DNA from: Fictibacillus sp. BK138
Lineage (GTDB): Bacteria; Bacillota; Bacilli; Bacillales; Fictibacillaceae
DNA: 63,099 bases
Assembly: GCF_004216955.1 (NCBI RefSeq)
Contig: NZ_SGXL01000004.1
Coordinates: 1-63,099, forward strand
Direction of reading: 5' to 3'
The position numbers and the translations under genes are program-made. Shown here piece after piece: positions 49,958 to 59,976 of the stretch (positions within the stretch are counted from its first letter, which is position 1; each line of letters starts with the position of its first letter). The notes beneath the pieces are model-generated. The model was not told the origin of the DNA, made no database searches, and saw only the letters and a program-made list of their open reading frames with translations.

Positions 49958-50287
49958 ATGGAGTTTAGGAATTACGAAGAATTTTGGCCATTTTATCTTT
50001 CACAACATAGCAAACCATCTACTAGAGCATGGCATTTTGTAGGCACTTCATTTGTCTTTATTTTTATTATTCTTGCGATCTGGAAAAGTCTGTGGTTTCT
50101 CTTATTAGCTCCTGTCGTAGCTTACGGCATTGCTTGGTTCAGTCACTTTTTTATTGAAGGAAACAAGCCTGCTACATTTGGACATCCCTTCTGGTCTTTG
50201 AGGGCAGATTTTCGTATGTACCGGATGATTTTGTTGGGGCAGCTGCCAAAAGAGTTACATAAACTGTCCAATGATCAAAGAATGTAA
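49958..50287 (+). CDS. Mpo1-like/DUF962 membrane protein
   Basis: This 109-residue protein begins with FWPFYLSQHSKPSTRAWHFVGT, has two membrane helices, and continues AWFSHFFIEGNKPATFGHPFWS. The conserved histidines match the DUF962 family, whose yeast member Mpo1 is an iron-dependent dioxygenase of 2-hydroxy fatty acids. The bacterial role is not established. GGAGGTG precedes the ATG. Confidence 0.82.
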   Translation: MEFRNYEEFWPFYLSQHSKPSTRAWHFVGTSFVFIFIILAIWKSLWFLLLAPVVAYGIAWFSHFFIEGNKPATFGHPFWSLRADFRMYRMILLGQLPKELHKLSNDQRM

Positions 50288-50293
50288 GAAAAA

Positions 50294-50323
50294 AAACTCA
50301 TCTTTAAGCAGATGAGTTTTTTT
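50294..50323. terminator. Bidirectional terminator between DUF962 and the glutamate synthase-like gene
   Basis: AAACTCATCT and AGATGAGTTT arms around TTAAGC, with A and T runs on both sides. Confidence 0.9.
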
Positions 50324-50338
50324 GGTTTTGCTATACTT

Positions 50339-51940
50339 TTATTTATGATGCTGTGCTTTCACTGCTGCATGTATAATTTCTTCTACCGGCGATATTCGTC
50401 CTAGGTCGTCTTTATGCACAATATGTTTTCTTTTAAATTGGGTGGGTGAGTCCAGGCCAGCAGCTGCAGCCAAATTAAAAAGACCTTCTCTTAACGAGAT
50501 TACATAGTTAGCAACCCTATAGTGTTTTTCTTCCACAATGAGTCCTTCTTGAAGTTTTTTGCTTGTCGTCGCAACTCCAACAGGACACTGGTTTGTATGA
50601 CATACCTGTGCCATAATACATCCTACGCTTATCATGAATCCGCGGGCGATATTCACCAGATCTGCTCCCATAGCAAGAGCGATCGCTACTTTGTCAGGGG
50701 TGATCAATTTTCCTGATGCGATCAGCTTCACTCTGTCCCTGACGCCATATTTCATAAGTATCTCGTCCATTACAGGCAATGCTGCCTGAATCGGCAATCC
50801 TACAGCATCCGCTAGCTCCTGATAAGTAGCACCCGTGCCTCCTTCTCCACCGTCAATGGTTATGAAGTCAGGTCCTTTCCCGCTTTCTTTCATTGTGGCG
50901 ACCATATCTTCAAGTGCATCAAGGTCTCCGACTACAATTTTGATACCCACTGGTTTACCGCCAACATCTCTTAATTTTTCTATAAAATCGAACATGGTTG
51001 ATGGATTATCAAATTCATAAAAGCGGTTTGGACTGTTAATTGTTTTCCCTTGTTCAACAAGGCGTATTTTTGCAATTTCTTCTGTTACCTTTTCGCCTTC
51101 AACATGTCCGCCCCTCGTTTTTGCACCTTGTGCCAGTTTCAATTCAAAAGCTTTTATCTGATCCATCTCACTCTTTTTTTTGAATTCTTCCCATGAGAAT
51201 TCGCCACTCGGTTTTCTGACTCCGAACAGGTCTGGTCCAATCTGCATGATAATATCGGGATTGCCTGCTAAATGATAATCCGACAATCCGCCTTCACCCG
51301 TATTCATCCATGTTCCTTTTGCAAGACCCAATCCTCTCGATAATGCGGTAATCGCATTTTCACCTAATGCACCGAAGCTCATCCCAGACTGTCCTACTAG
51401 ACCTTTTACTCGAAATGGAGTGCGACATGTTTGCCCGCCGATCACCACTGCATCTTCATCTCTTAATAAATAAGGATCAACAAGCTTTTCTTCATGATGC
51501 TCTTTTCGTGTAAAAAGACCATCTTTATCTATTTTATACGTTTTCGTTTTTACCTTTTCTGTGTTATCTACTTTTAATTCATCTCGCTGTTTTGGAAATA
51601 ATGTATTACGAATATAGAAACCTTCTGCTTCAAAATCATGATCTGAACCAAACCCGATTAACCGCTCTTTATATTTGCCTGCTTTAACAACGTCTTGGTA
51701 CTGTTTTCGAGAAAATGGTTTTCCTTCATTATCATTATTAAAGAGATACTGTCTCAGCTCTGGTCCTATTTTTTCGGTGAGATATCTGACATTGCCGAGG
51801 ATAGGAAAGTTCCGCAGTATGGCATGCTGCTTCTGACGGTCATCTTTAAAATATAAATAAATAAAAAAGACAACAGGTACGACGATAACTAATGCGATAA
51901 AAACGATAAGCCCTATTACGAGATATGCGGTAATGTCCAC
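50339..51940 (-). CDS. FMN-binding glutamate synthase-family protein (YerD type)
   Basis: The 533-residue protein has one N-terminal membrane helix (about 5-28) and a glutamate-synthase large-subunit barrel. Signatures are GQSGMSFGALGENAITAL, GEGGLSDYH, FITIDGGEGGTGATYQE (FMN site) and the cysteines of the 3Fe-4S cluster (GCIMAQVCHTNQCPVGVAT). The glutaminase domain of GltB is absent. B. subtilis YerD has the same layout; its reaction is not established. It may be co-transcribed with the NAD(P)-binding gene upstream (21-base gap). Confidence 0.9.
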   Translation of the reverse strand: MDITAYLVIGLIVFIALVIVVPVVFFIYLYFKDDRQKQHAILRNFPILGNVRYLTEKIGPELRQYLFNNDNEGKPFSRKQYQDVVKAGKYKERLIGFGSDHDFEAEGFYIRNTLFPKQRDELKVDNTEKVKTKTYKIDKDGLFTRKEHHEEKLVDPYLLRDEDAVVIGGQTCRTPFRVKGLVGQSGMSFGALGENAITALSRGLGLAKGTWMNTGEGGLSDYHLAGNPDIIMQIGPDLFGVRKPSGEFSWEEFKKKSEMDQIKAFELKLAQGAKTRGGHVEGEKVTEEIAKIRLVEQGKTINSPNRFYEFDNPSTMFDFIEKLRDVGGKPVGIKIVVGDLDALEDMVATMKESGKGPDFITIDGGEGGTGATYQELADAVGLPIQAALPVMDEILMKYGVRDRVKLIASGKLITPDKVAIALAMGADLVNIARGFMISVGCIMAQVCHTNQCPVGVATTSKKLQEGLIVEEKHYRVANYVISLREGLFNLAAAAGLDSPTQFKRKHIVHKDDLGRISPVEEIIHAAVKAQHHK

Positions 51941-51961
51941 ACAATCATCCTTTCTGAGATC

Positions 51962-52585
51962 TTAATGATTAAATGCTTCATGTATTGGAACGTTTCCTGA
52001 GGTCACATCAAAGATTTTATTAAAAGCACTTTCATTATTTAAACTCTCTACTAAAACAGAAGCAACATCTTCTTTTGAAATTTCGCTATCTATATCCAGG
52101 GATTTTCCCATACGAATCATTCCTTTGCCTGGCTTATCCGTTAAATGACCTGGTCGAATAATAGTGAAGACAAATCCTTCTTGTTTTAACTGCTCATCCG
52201 GCTTATGTTTATCTCCTATTCGAGTTGTTCCATTGTTGTCTTTTTCATTTGCTCGAATGGCACTCATGAGAACAAACCGTTCGATCCCTTGTCTCTTAGC
52301 TTCTGTCATTGAATCGATTACTTCTTCATGATCAACTAATACACTTTTACTTTCACCTGCTCTTGGACTGGATCCGGCGATATAGATCACTGCATCACAA
52401 GCGGAAAATGCCTTTTCTAATCGATTTCCTTCGTCAATGACTACGTCTGATGCACCCAGCTTTTCCATGTCCGGCTTTCGATTCTTTTCTTTGATAATTG
52501 CAACAGGCTGATGGTCTTTTTCTTTCAGTTCTTTAATAACCAATTCTCCTACTGCTTCAGAAGTACCGATTACAGCTACTCGCAT
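51962..52585 (-). CDS. NAD(P)-binding Rossmann-fold protein (YhfK/NmrA-like)
   Basis: This 207-residue atypical SDR starts MRVAVIGTSEAVGELVIKEL. It has the usual nucleotide loop in degenerate form, a conserved VIYIAGSSPRAGESK and FTIIRPGHLTD. The canonical catalytic Tyr-Lys is absent, so it may act as a redox-sensing or binding protein. The ATG at 52585 follows GGGAGGTG. Confidence 0.82.
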   Translation of the reverse strand: MRVAVIGTSEAVGELVIKELKEKDHQPVAIIKEKNRKPDMEKLGASDVVIDEGNRLEKAFSACDAVIYIAGSSPRAGESKSVLVDHEEVIDSMTEAKRQGIERFVLMSAIRANEKDNNGTTRIGDKHKPDEQLKQEGFVFTIIRPGHLTDKPGKGMIRMGKSLDIDSEISKEDVASVLVESLNNESAFNKIFDVTSGNVPIHEAFNH

Positions 52586-52744
52586 ATCAACACCTCCCAA
52601 TTAATGGCTTCTACTCTTTCATTACCACTGCTTTAATGAATAGAAACCTTGGCAGTAGCTTTATTTATCGATCAAAAGTAAGGGGATGTTTGAGTTAACG
52701 TTTCTTCGGTTACATTATATTTGGAGACTAAAGGAGGGCTTACA

Positions 52745-53209
52745 TTGAAAAATTATACGAAATTTGTGGTTATGATTGTTACTTCAACCATCATTATGTT
52801 TGGACTTATGTACTTAAATGTCTTTCAATTAAATCACGTCTTTTATAGCGAAACACGGCTCTATATGGCTCTGATCATGGGGTCTGTCATGGCGATTGTC
52901 ATGCTGTTATTCATGCGAAAGATGTATACAGACCGTCGAAAGAATATCGTGATCCTAGGAAGCAGTGCTCTTATATTTGCCGCTTCTCTCTGGCTGGTTC
53001 GCAGTCAGGCGACCGTAGACGATACGAGCTGGATGAAAGCTATGATTCCGCATCATTCTATCGCCATTTTAACGAGTGAACGTGCTAACATTTCAGATCC
53101 AAGAGTTCAGGAGCTTGCTGATAAAATCATTAAGGCACAGCGTAAAGAGATTGATGAGATGAAAAAGCTTATAAAAGACCTTGAGAAGAATGAAGAAGCA
53201 CAAAAATAA
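52745..53209 (+). CDS. DUF305-domain membrane protein
   Basis: The 154-residue protein has three membrane helices followed by a DUF305 segment (SWMKAMIPHHSIAILTSERA, QELADKIIKAQRKEIDEMKK). The MIPHH histidines are the conserved family motif, linked in some members to copper or redox stress. The TTG at 52745 is chosen because AAAGGAGGGCTTACA precedes it; an in-frame ATG at 52721 has no good site. Confidence 0.82.
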   Translation: MKNYTKFVVMIVTSTIIMFGLMYLNVFQLNHVFYSETRLYMALIMGSVMAIVMLLFMRKMYTDRRKNIVILGSSALIFAASLWLVRSQATVDDTSWMKAMIPHHSIAILTSERANISDPRVQELADKIIKAQRKEIDEMKKLIKDLEKNEEAQK

Positions 53210-53237
53210 AAACCACCTCCATCGGGAGGTGGTTTTT
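53210..53237. terminator. Bidirectional terminator between the DUF305 gene and glmS
   Basis: AACCACCTCC-ATC-GGGAGGTGGTT followed by TTTT on the plus strand, with an A run before the stem serving glmS. Confidence 0.92.
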
Positions 53238-53254
53238 TCTGTAGTTTTTAAAAT

Positions 53255-55057
53255 TTATTCTACTGTTACTGACTTTGCAAGGTTACGCGGCTTATCTACA
53301 TCACAGTCACGGTGAAGCGCTGCGTAGTAAGAGATCAGCTGCATTGGTAGTACAGATACAAGCGGAGTCAAGTATGGGTGGATCTTCGGAAGAACGATGC
53401 GATCGCCTTCTTCTTGCATTCCATCCATAGAGATCACGCATGTGTATGCTCCGCGTGCCGCTACTTCTTTTACGTTACCGCGGATGCTTAAGTTAACATG
53501 CTCTTGTGTAGCTAGAGCAATAACTGGCGTACCGTCTTCGATTAACGCGATCGTACCGTGCTTAAGTTCTCCTCCAGCAAATCCTTCTGCTTGGATATAA
53601 GAAATTTCTTTAAGCTTAAGTGCAGCTTCTAAACATACGTAGAAGTCAGCAGCACGGCCGATGAAGAATGCGTTGCGCGTTACAGCGAGGAACTCACGAG
53701 CAATCTGTTCCATCTCTTCTTTTTGATCACATAAAACTTCCATAGCGTTTGCTACGATCGCAAGCTCCTGAAGCGGGTTGAAGTCTAACTCGATGCCTTT
53801 AGCACGAGCAGAATCAACAGCTAAGATAGCAAGAACAGCGATTTGTGCAGTATAAGCTTTTGTAGAAGCAACAGCGATCTCAGGACCAGCATACAAGTTA
53901 AGCGTGTAGTCTGCTTCACGAGAAAGGGTAGATCCCGGAACGTTTGTGATCGTTAATGCTTTGTGACCTAACTTCTTGATCTCAACTAATACGGCACGGC
54001 TGTCTGCAGTCTCACCGGATTGTGAGATAAAGATGAACAATGGCTTTTCAGATAAAAGCGGCATGTTGTAAACAAACTCACTTGCGATATGTGATTCAAC
54101 TGGAATGTTTGCAATATTCTCGATCAGTTGCTTACCAACAAGACCTGCATGGTAACTCGTTCCGCAAGCAATGATGTATACACGGTCTGCGCCTTTCATT
54201 GCAGCACGGATATCGTCATCTAACTTAAGGTCGCCATTTTCGTTCTGGTACTGATTAATGATGTTACGCATTACGAAAGGCTGTTCATCAATTTCTTTTA
54301 ACATGAAATGAGGGTACGTGCCTTTTTCGATGTCGCTTGCATCTAGTTCTGCTGTGTAAGGTGCACGTTCTACAACTTCACCATCCAGCGTCTTGATTGT
54401 ATAGCTGTCACGAGTCACGATTACGATTTCTTTATCCATTAATTCAACGTATTGATCTGTTTGAGAAAGCATAGCCATTGCATCACTTGCAATAACGTTG
54501 AAGCCTTCACCTTTACCCACTAATAATGGGCTTTTGTTTTTACCAACATAGATGGTTTCAGGGTTTTCATTGTCGATTAAACCGATCGCATAAGAACCTT
54601 TAAGTTCAGACAATGTACGGCGGAATGCTTCTTCCACTTCCATGCCTTCTTTTACAAAGTGCTCTACTAGCTGAACGATTACTTCTGTATCTGTTTCAGA
54701 CAATAATTCTACACCTGAAATGTATTGCTTCTTCACCTGTTCATAGTTCTCGATTACACCGTTGTGCACAAGTGTAAAACGCTCTGTTGAACTTTGGTGT
54801 GGATGTGAATTCACTTTACTTGGAACACCGTGAGTTGCCCAGCGTGTATGTCCGATCCCTACAGATGCTGCAACACCTAGATCAATACTCTCACGCAAGT
54901 TAGCAATACGGCCTTTTTCCTTGAATACATGAACTCCGTCTTCGTTAAGTACGGCGATTCCTGCTGAGTCATATCCGCGGTACTCTAATTTCTCAAGACC
55001 ACGCAATAAGATTTCTTTTGCATCATTATTTCCAATATAACCTACGATTCCACACAT
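53255..55057 (-). CDS. glmS: Glutamine-fructose-6-phosphate aminotransferase (isomerizing)
   Basis: The 600-residue enzyme has the N-terminal glutaminase domain with nucleophile Cys2 (MCGIVGYIG), HTRWATHG and SHPHQSS, and two SIS domains ([19 protein letters not shown]), ending [13 protein letters not shown]. It makes glucosamine-6-phosphate, the first step to UDP-GlcNAc. A glmS ribozyme precedes it, so feedback by GlcN6P through mRNA cleavage is expected. TAAGGAGG precedes the ATG. Confidence 0.98.
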   Translation of the reverse strand: MCGIVGYIGNNDAKEILLRGLEKLEYRGYDSAGIAVLNEDGVHVFKEKGRIANLRESIDLGVAASVGIGHTRWATHGVPSKVNSHPHQSSTERFTLVHNGVIENYEQVKKQYISGVELLSETDTEVIVQLVEHFVKEGMEVEEAFRRTLSELKGSYAIGLIDNENPETIYVGKNKSPLLVGKGEGFNVIASDAMAMLSQTDQYVELMDKEIVIVTRDSYTIKTLDGEVVERAPYTAELDASDIEKGTYPHFMLKEIDEQPFVMRNIINQYQNENGDLKLDDDIRAAMKGADRVYIIACGTSYHAGLVGKQLIENIANIPVESHIASEFVYNMPLLSEKPLFIFISQSGETADSRAVLVEIKKLGHKALTITNVPGSTLSREADYTLNLYAGPEIAVASTKAYTAQIAVLAILAVDSARAKGIELDFNPLQELAIVANAMEVLCDQKEEMEQIAREFLAVTRNAFFIGRAADFYVCLEAALKLKEISYIQAEGFAGGELKHGTIALIEDGTPVIALATQEHVNLSIRGNVKEVAARGAYTCVISMDGMQEEGDRIVLPKIHPYLTPLVSVLPMQLISYYAALHRDCDVDKPRNLAKSVTVE

Positions 55058-55119
55058 AAATAAACGTCCTCCTTAAGCCATCACACTCTGCTGACGGCTT
55101 ACATAAGAGGGCCGTGAGC

Positions 55120-55312
55120 GGGGCTCACAACCCCACCTATGTTTTCTATTTTTATTTTGGTTTCACTTGCTTTCGTCTTTGTACAGGAAGTCACCTTGCC
55201 TGGTTTGAACAAAAGCTTACGGAAGTGAATGTTCCGAGAGGCATCCGCCGAAATATCGATGAACCTCTTCCTCGTCAACTGCTTTTTTCCGATCAGCAGT
55301 TCAGGCGCTTTT
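55120..55312 (-). ncRNA. glmS ribozyme/riboswitch in the glmS leader
   Basis: On the minus strand the leader contains AGCGCCTGAACTGCTGATCG starting at 55309, then GTTGACGAGGAAGAGGTTCA and TTTCGGCGGATGCCTCTCGG. These are the conserved core elements of the glmS self-cleaving ribozyme (P1, P2 and the catalytic pseudoknot region). Cleavage would occur just before the AGCGCC segment (near 55309-55310). The 3' boundary is approximate. The cofactor is glucosamine-6-phosphate. Confidence 0.93.
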
Positions 55313-55447
55313 TGGATGAATGATTAACTGTAAACTCCTTCCTTTTATTGAAGTAAACAAAAATAATCATACACGGGTTTTTCAGAACCGTCAATTATTA
55401 TTCTTTCCCTAATTAAGAAAAAGTTGAAACATAAAGTTCCATAATAA

Positions 55448-55500
55448 AAAAATATGCATAAGCTGCCCTTTGTGTGAGCCGCATATGCATATGTTTCGTG
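55448..55500 (-). terminator. Probable terminator between glmM and the glmS leader
   Basis: ATATGCAT and ATGCATAT arms, with a partly paired loop, are followed on the minus strand by TTTTTTTATT. It could separate glmM from glmS, leaving glmS with its own promoter between here and the ribozyme, which I could not identify. Confidence 0.55.
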
Positions 55501-55537
55501 CCCTTTTTCATTTTATGTCGGATAAAGGTCTTCCTTT

Positions 55538-56878
55538 TTATACTAACTCTTTTTTAACAACTTCTACGATTGTTTCTGCATGCTTCTGGCAAAGCTCTTC
55601 TGTTGGTGCTTCTACCATAACGCGAACAAGCGGTTCTGTTCCTGAAGGACGAACAAGCACTCGGCCGTTTCCTTCGAGTTCTGTTTCCACTTGATCGATA
55701 GACGATTTGATCGCTTCGTTTCCGTTCAGCTTAGATTTATCTGCTACTTTAACATTGATCAAAAGCTGAGGGAATTTCTTCATCTCTCCTGCAAGTTCTG
55801 ATAATGGTTTTCCAGTTGCTTTTAAAATGGATGCAAGCTGGATTCCGGAAAGAAGTCCATCACCTGTCGTTGTATAATCCAAGAAAATAATATGGCCGGA
55901 CTGCTCGCCACCAAGATTGAAATCGTTCTTACGCATCTCTTCCATTACGTAACGATCACCAACAGCTGTTTGAGCAGATTTCATACCGGTCGCTTCAACT
56001 GCCTTATAGAATCCAAGGTTACTCATTACTGTGGAAACAACCGTATCCTGCTTCAGACGTCCTTGGTCTTTAAGATGCTTCGCACAGATGAACATAATTT
56101 GGTCACCATCGACAATGTTCCCTTTTTCATCGATCGCGATCAAACGGTCTCCGTCTCCATCAAACGCTAATCCCATGTCACAGCCTTTTTCTTTTACAAG
56201 CTCAGCAAGCTTTTCTGGATGTGTACTCCCAACACCTTCGTTGATGTTTAAGCCGTTCGGGCTAGTTCCCATCGTTGAAATATCTGCTTCCAGATCAGCA
56301 AATAAGTGTGGTGCATGTGAGGATGTAGCACCGTGAGCACAGTCTAGTGCGATATGCAGTCCTGAGAAGTCTCCAGGAATTGTTTGTTTCAGATATTGCA
56401 TGTACTTCTGTCCGCCTTCGAAATAATCGCTGACAGAACCCAAGTCTCCTCCTACCGGACGAGGCAGTTCATCTGTATCTTTATCTAGAAGTGCTTCAAT
56501 CTCCGCTTCTTGCTCATCCAGCAGCTTGAAACCATCTGCCCCAAAGAATTTGATCCCATTATCCGCAACTGGATTATGAGAAGCAGAGATCATGATTCCT
56601 GCTTGTGCACCCAATGCTTTTGTAATAAAAGCAACCCCAGGTGTTGAAATAACACCTAAGCGCATGACTTCTGCACCGATGGATAAAAGGCCAGCGATAA
56701 GAGCGCCTTCCAGCATTTGTCCTGAAATTCGTGTATCACGGCCGATCAAGATCTTTGGTTTATCTGTATCTTTTGTTAGAACATATCCTCCAAAACGCCC
56801 TAATTTAAACGCAAGTTCAGGCGTTAGCTCTGTATTTGCAACTCCTCTTACTCCGTCGGTACCAAAATATTTTCCCAT
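55538..56878 (-). CDS. glmM: Phosphoglucosamine mutase
   Basis: The 446-residue enzyme has the active serine loop [14 protein letters not shown] (about S100), the metal-binding loop [13 protein letters not shown] and the sugar- and phosphate-binding parts GGEQSGHII and [12 protein letters not shown]. It converts GlcN-6-P to GlcN-1-P. The start ATG ([12 protein letters not shown]) follows GAAGGAGAG. It is coupled to cdaR upstream. In other Gram-positive bacteria GlmM binds and inhibits CdaA. Confidence 0.97.
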   Translation of the reverse strand: MGKYFGTDGVRGVANTELTPELAFKLGRFGGYVLTKDTDKPKILIGRDTRISGQMLEGALIAGLLSIGAEVMRLGVISTPGVAFITKALGAQAGIMISASHNPVADNGIKFFGADGFKLLDEQEAEIEALLDKDTDELPRPVGGDLGSVSDYFEGGQKYMQYLKQTIPGDFSGLHIALDCAHGATSSHAPHLFADLEADISTMGTSPNGLNINEGVGSTHPEKLAELVKEKGCDMGLAFDGDGDRLIAIDEKGNIVDGDQIMFICAKHLKDQGRLKQDTVVSTVMSNLGFYKAVEATGMKSAQTAVGDRYVMEEMRKNDFNLGGEQSGHIIFLDYTTTGDGLLSGIQLASILKATGKPLSELAGEMKKFPQLLINVKVADKSKLNGNEAIKSSIDQVETELEGNGRVLVRPSGTEPLVRVMVEAPTEELCQKHAETIVEVVKKELV

Positions 56879-56896
56879 TATTGCTCTCTCCTTCAT

Positions 56897-58150
56897 CTAT
56901 TGACTGCTAGTTTCTGTTTGAATTTCCACACTGGCTTCTTGAACTGTATCTGTCAGATCAATATCAGCAGGATTTTTCCAATCTATCTTTACTTCGTGCG
57001 TTCCTTCTTCAAGCTGGCTTACATCTAAAATACCTTCGAGATCTGATTTTTGGAGCGAATCAAGTGTACTCTTCTTGCCTTTCACCGTCACATCCACGGT
57101 CCCATCTTCTGGGTCTAGGATAGTCGCTTTTTTCTCGTCGGTCGTACCAAGCAAAGTTAATGGAACATCTTTAAATGTTCGTGTAACCTCTTTGTCTTCA
57201 ACGTCAACCGAAACAGTTACCTCTTTAACCGATACAGATTCAATTCCATCTGGTACAGGAACATCTACTGTGATTGTTGTATCTTTTTTGATCTTGTTCA
57301 GATCTATAGAAATCTCTTTAAATGAATCATATTTATCTAAAGAAGTCGTTGTACCTGTCAGCGTTATCTCATTTGGATCAGAAGTTATAGACGCAAGTGA
57401 GAGACCTTCTTCCAGCTCACCACTTGTACGGATTGAGATCGGCACTGTTTTTTTAGGTTTTTTTATTGGTACAGATACCTCAGCCGTTTCGGGAGTAACC
57501 TGTACATCAATAAGGTCTCCTTGTTGATTGTATGCACGTAAAGGCACTTTGGTCTGTATCGTCTCATCGGCATCGCCTACATCTACGAATCCCGTAATAA
57601 ATGAAATCTGGTTGATCATTCCTTCTGGACCAGTTACTTTGACTGACTTTGGAGAGAATTCAACATCCCCAGCAGTATAGCCCTCTGGAAGCTTTCTTGT
57701 ATTTTTTAGATCAACGTTAACCGGCATCTCTTTCGTAACTTTCTTATGAAGGATGACGTCAACGTATTCAGGCTTCACCTTCGCCTTTACGCCCTCCGGC
57801 AAACCCCGCACATCTACTTTAACTCGTTTATTACCCGGTTCCTCATTTGTGAGATCGATATATGCTTCGACTTCTTTATCTACTTTTGTGGCTTTCGTAA
57901 TTAAACGGCTTGAGCCTGTCAAAGTAATATCTACCGAAGAAGGCAAATCGGTTAGAACATATTGTTTTTCATCAAAGTAAGGTGTGATTTCAACGTCCTG
58001 AATGGTCTCGCTTTCCGTATACATTTTTGAAAAAATCGAACGGTTAGCTGCTTCTTCCTGCGTTTCCATTGTTACGATGGTATACATCATTAAAGCAAGG
58101 AGGAAAGCAATGATTTTAACAAACCATGAACTATTAAGGAGTTTGTCCAT
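56897..58150 (-). CDS. cdaR: CdaA regulatory protein CdaR (YbbR repeats)
   Basis: This 417-residue protein has an N-terminal membrane anchor (about 6-24) and four extracellular YbbR-type repeats, recognisable by recurring LPEGV/YTAGDV and PSSVDITLTG-like turns. CdaR modulates the di-AMP cyclase CdaA. The ATG at 58150 follows GGAGGGG and lies within the end of cdaA (overlap 17 bases). Confidence 0.94.
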   Translation of the reverse strand: MDKLLNSSWFVKIIAFLLALMMYTIVTMETQEEAANRSIFSKMYTESETIQDVEITPYFDEKQYVLTDLPSSVDITLTGSSRLITKATKVDKEVEAYIDLTNEEPGNKRVKVDVRGLPEGVKAKVKPEYVDVILHKKVTKEMPVNVDLKNTRKLPEGYTAGDVEFSPKSVKVTGPEGMINQISFITGFVDVGDADETIQTKVPLRAYNQQGDLIDVQVTPETAEVSVPIKKPKKTVPISIRTSGELEEGLSLASITSDPNEITLTGTTTSLDKYDSFKEISIDLNKIKKDTTITVDVPVPDGIESVSVKEVTVSVDVEDKEVTRTFKDVPLTLLGTTDEKKATILDPEDGTVDVTVKGKKSTLDSLQKSDLEGILDVSQLEEGTHEVKIDWKNPADIDLTDTVQEASVEIQTETSSQ

Positions 58151-58967
58151 TTTTCTTTCCCCTCCAATTCCAGCGAGTTGAGGAAGTGGACTTATTCGCA
58201 ATAATCAATTCTGCATTTAACAAATTTCTTAAAGACTCTTCGTCCAGATTCCGATAGATTTCCCCGTTTTTTGTAAGAGAGATCGTACCTGTCTCCTCAG
58301 AAACAATAACGGTTATAGCATCTGTCACTTCACTGATCCCTAATGCAGCCCGGTGTCTAGTCCCAAGCTCTTTCGAAACAAACGGACTTTCAGTAAGCGG
58401 CAAGTAACAGCCAGCCGCAAAAACCTGGCTTTGTTTTATAATGACAGCTCCATCATGTAGCGGTGTATTCGGCACAAAAATATTCGTTAACAGCTCGGAC
58501 GTTAAATGCGCTTGAATCGGAATGCCCGTCTCTACGTATTCACTCAATCCTGTTTCTCTTTCAATAGAGATGATCGCTCCGATACGGCGTTTAGACATAT
58601 AGTTAGTAGACTTCACAATAGCTGCTATCGTTTTCTCAGTTTCTTCTTCCTCAGGAATTCCTGTTCTTGAAAAGAACCTGCCACGGCCAAGCTGTTCCAG
58701 CGCCCTTCTCAACTCTGGCTGGAAGATGATAATAATGGCTAGCAAACCATATGTAATGACTTTATCCATCAGCCAAGACATCGTCCGAAGATCGAACGAG
58801 CTGCTCAGGAACCAAACTACGATGATCACACTTATCCCTTTTAATAATTGAACAGCTTTCGTTCCCCGGATAATCATGATCAATTTATAGATGACATACG
58901 TCACCAATAAAATATCAATTATTTGTGTAAGGTAATTAAAAATATTAAAATCTGCGATTGGTAACAT
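58134..58967 (-). CDS. cdaA: Diadenylate cyclase CdaA
   Basis: This 277-residue membrane enzyme has three N-terminal membrane helices (about 10-80) and a DAC domain with the catalytic motifs HDGAVII and GTRHRAALG. It makes cyclic di-AMP, the second messenger for potassium and osmotic homeostasis. The cdaA-cdaR-glmM order, followed by glmS, is the conserved Firmicute arrangement linking c-di-AMP to cell-wall precursor supply. Confidence 0.97.
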   Translation of the reverse strand: MLPIADFNIFNYLTQIIDILLVTYVIYKLIMIIRGTKAVQLLKGISVIIVVWFLSSSFDLRTMSWLMDKVITYGLLAIIIIFQPELRRALEQLGRGRFFSRTGIPEEEETEKTIAAIVKSTNYMSKRRIGAIISIERETGLSEYVETGIPIQAHLTSELLTNIFVPNTPLHDGAVIIKQSQVFAAGCYLPLTESPFVSKELGTRHRAALGISEVTDAITVIVSEETGTISLTKNGEIYRNLDEESLRNLLNAELIIANKSTSSTRWNWRGKKNGQTP

Positions 58968-59163
58968 AACTTCCCTCCCAACTCGGTATGTGCTCCAAGT
59001 TGAAGTTTCATAATAGATTTAACTTATTTATTATAGCATACCTCATTTCAAAGAAAACTGAGCATGATAGGCTCAAGTTTAAGGAAAATTGGGGCTAGTC
59101 CTGTTGGTGAGGCCGTTGAAACTGTCTTTTGCTTGATACCACCATAGGTATTGAAGCTAACAT

Positions 59164-59252
59164 TCGCACGGTAAACCGGATTAATCCCACGTTAGGTGAG
59201 TTTTTTCGCACGTTAAATGAAATAATCGCACGTTAATTAAAAAATAACCACG
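59164..59252. repeat. Phased short-motif array 4 (core TCGCACGTTA, 20-21 bp period)
   Basis: Five units start at 59164, 59185, 59206, 59226 and 59246; the middle three share CACGTTA and the outer two are degenerate. The array fills the gap between rsiW and cdaA, where no gene is visible. The rest of that gap is AT-rich and presumably holds the cdaA promoter. Confidence 0.8.
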
Positions 59253-59303
59253 AGACGACAATCCCTGACAAACTTTGCACCGTGGATACCCTGCATCTTT
59301 TTT

Positions 59304-59969
59304 CTAACCAACAAAAAAAGCCGTCTCTAAACGGCTCTTATCATTATTTTGCATCGTTTCTTCTTTTGTACTAACCAATGATTTTAACTTATACCATACC
59401 CATTCGACAACCTGGCCGATTTCCTGACTGTGGCCTGTTACCTCACCTGCTGATGCAAGATATTGGTTCCCTTTTATAACGGTTACATCGCCCTCTACTC
59501 TTCCTTCAATGCGGACGTCTGCATTCTCAACGACAAGGTCACCTTTTATCGTTTCTCCCGCTGGGACAACGACCACTCTTTCAGCCTTTTTGATCTGAAG
59601 GTTGCCTTCTCCTTTTACAACAGCTAAATCCTGTTGATTATAGCTTGTGAAAACGGATGCCGCCATAAAGAACATAAAGATCGCTGCGGCAGTTAAAGCA
59701 GGGTGGCGCTGCATCCACCGTTTCCATTTCATCTGTTGCTTTTCTTTAGGCAGCTTTGCCATAACAGCCTGAGTAAACCCTTCAGGAGCCTTTATATTAT
59801 GGTTCTGTAACTGTAATTCTTTTAGAGTTTCTAAAAGCATCTCGTATTCTTCTTTACATGATTCACATTCTTCCAGATGAGCATGAAAAACACGCTCTTC
59901 TTCCTTCGTCGCTTCACCATCGAGTACTTTGTTCATCAATTCATCAAATACAGAAGCTTCACACTGCAT
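59304..59969 (-). CDS. rsiW: Anti-sigma-W factor RsiW
   Basis: The 221-residue membrane anti-sigma factor has a zinc-binding ZAS domain (H-x3-C-x2-C in HLEECESCKEEY, about 31-42), one membrane segment (ALTAAAIFMFFMAASVFTSY, about 90-109) and an extracytoplasmic tail of bactofilin-like turns. PrsW, RasP and ClpXP cleave it on envelope stress in B. subtilis. Its last codons form a terminator-like hairpin with a T run, which is unusual. Confidence 0.93.
   Translation of the reverse strand: MQCEASVFDELMNKVLDGEATKEEERVFHAHLEECESCKEEYEMLLETLKELQLQNHNIKAPEGFTQAVMAKLPKEKQQMKWKRWMQRHPALTAAAIFMFFMAASVFTSYNQQDLAVVKGEGNLQIKKAERVVVVPAGETIKGDLVVENADVRIEGRVEGDVTVIKGNQYLASAGEVTGHSQEIGQVVEWVWYKLKSLVSTKEETMQNNDKSRLETAFFVG
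59312..59337 (-). terminator. Terminator-like hairpin inside the 3' end of rsiW
   Basis: AGCCGT-TTAGAG-ACGGCT followed by TTTTTTT on the minus strand. It reads in frame as part of SRLETAFF, and the T run ends about 6 bases before the stop codon TAG (59304-59306). Confidence 0.7.
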
Positions 59970-59976
59970 TTTTTCT

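Noticed and set aside
55114-55323. A plus-strand frame across the glmS leader
   Set aside because: It is the antisense of the glmS ribozyme, and no ribosome-binding site is present.
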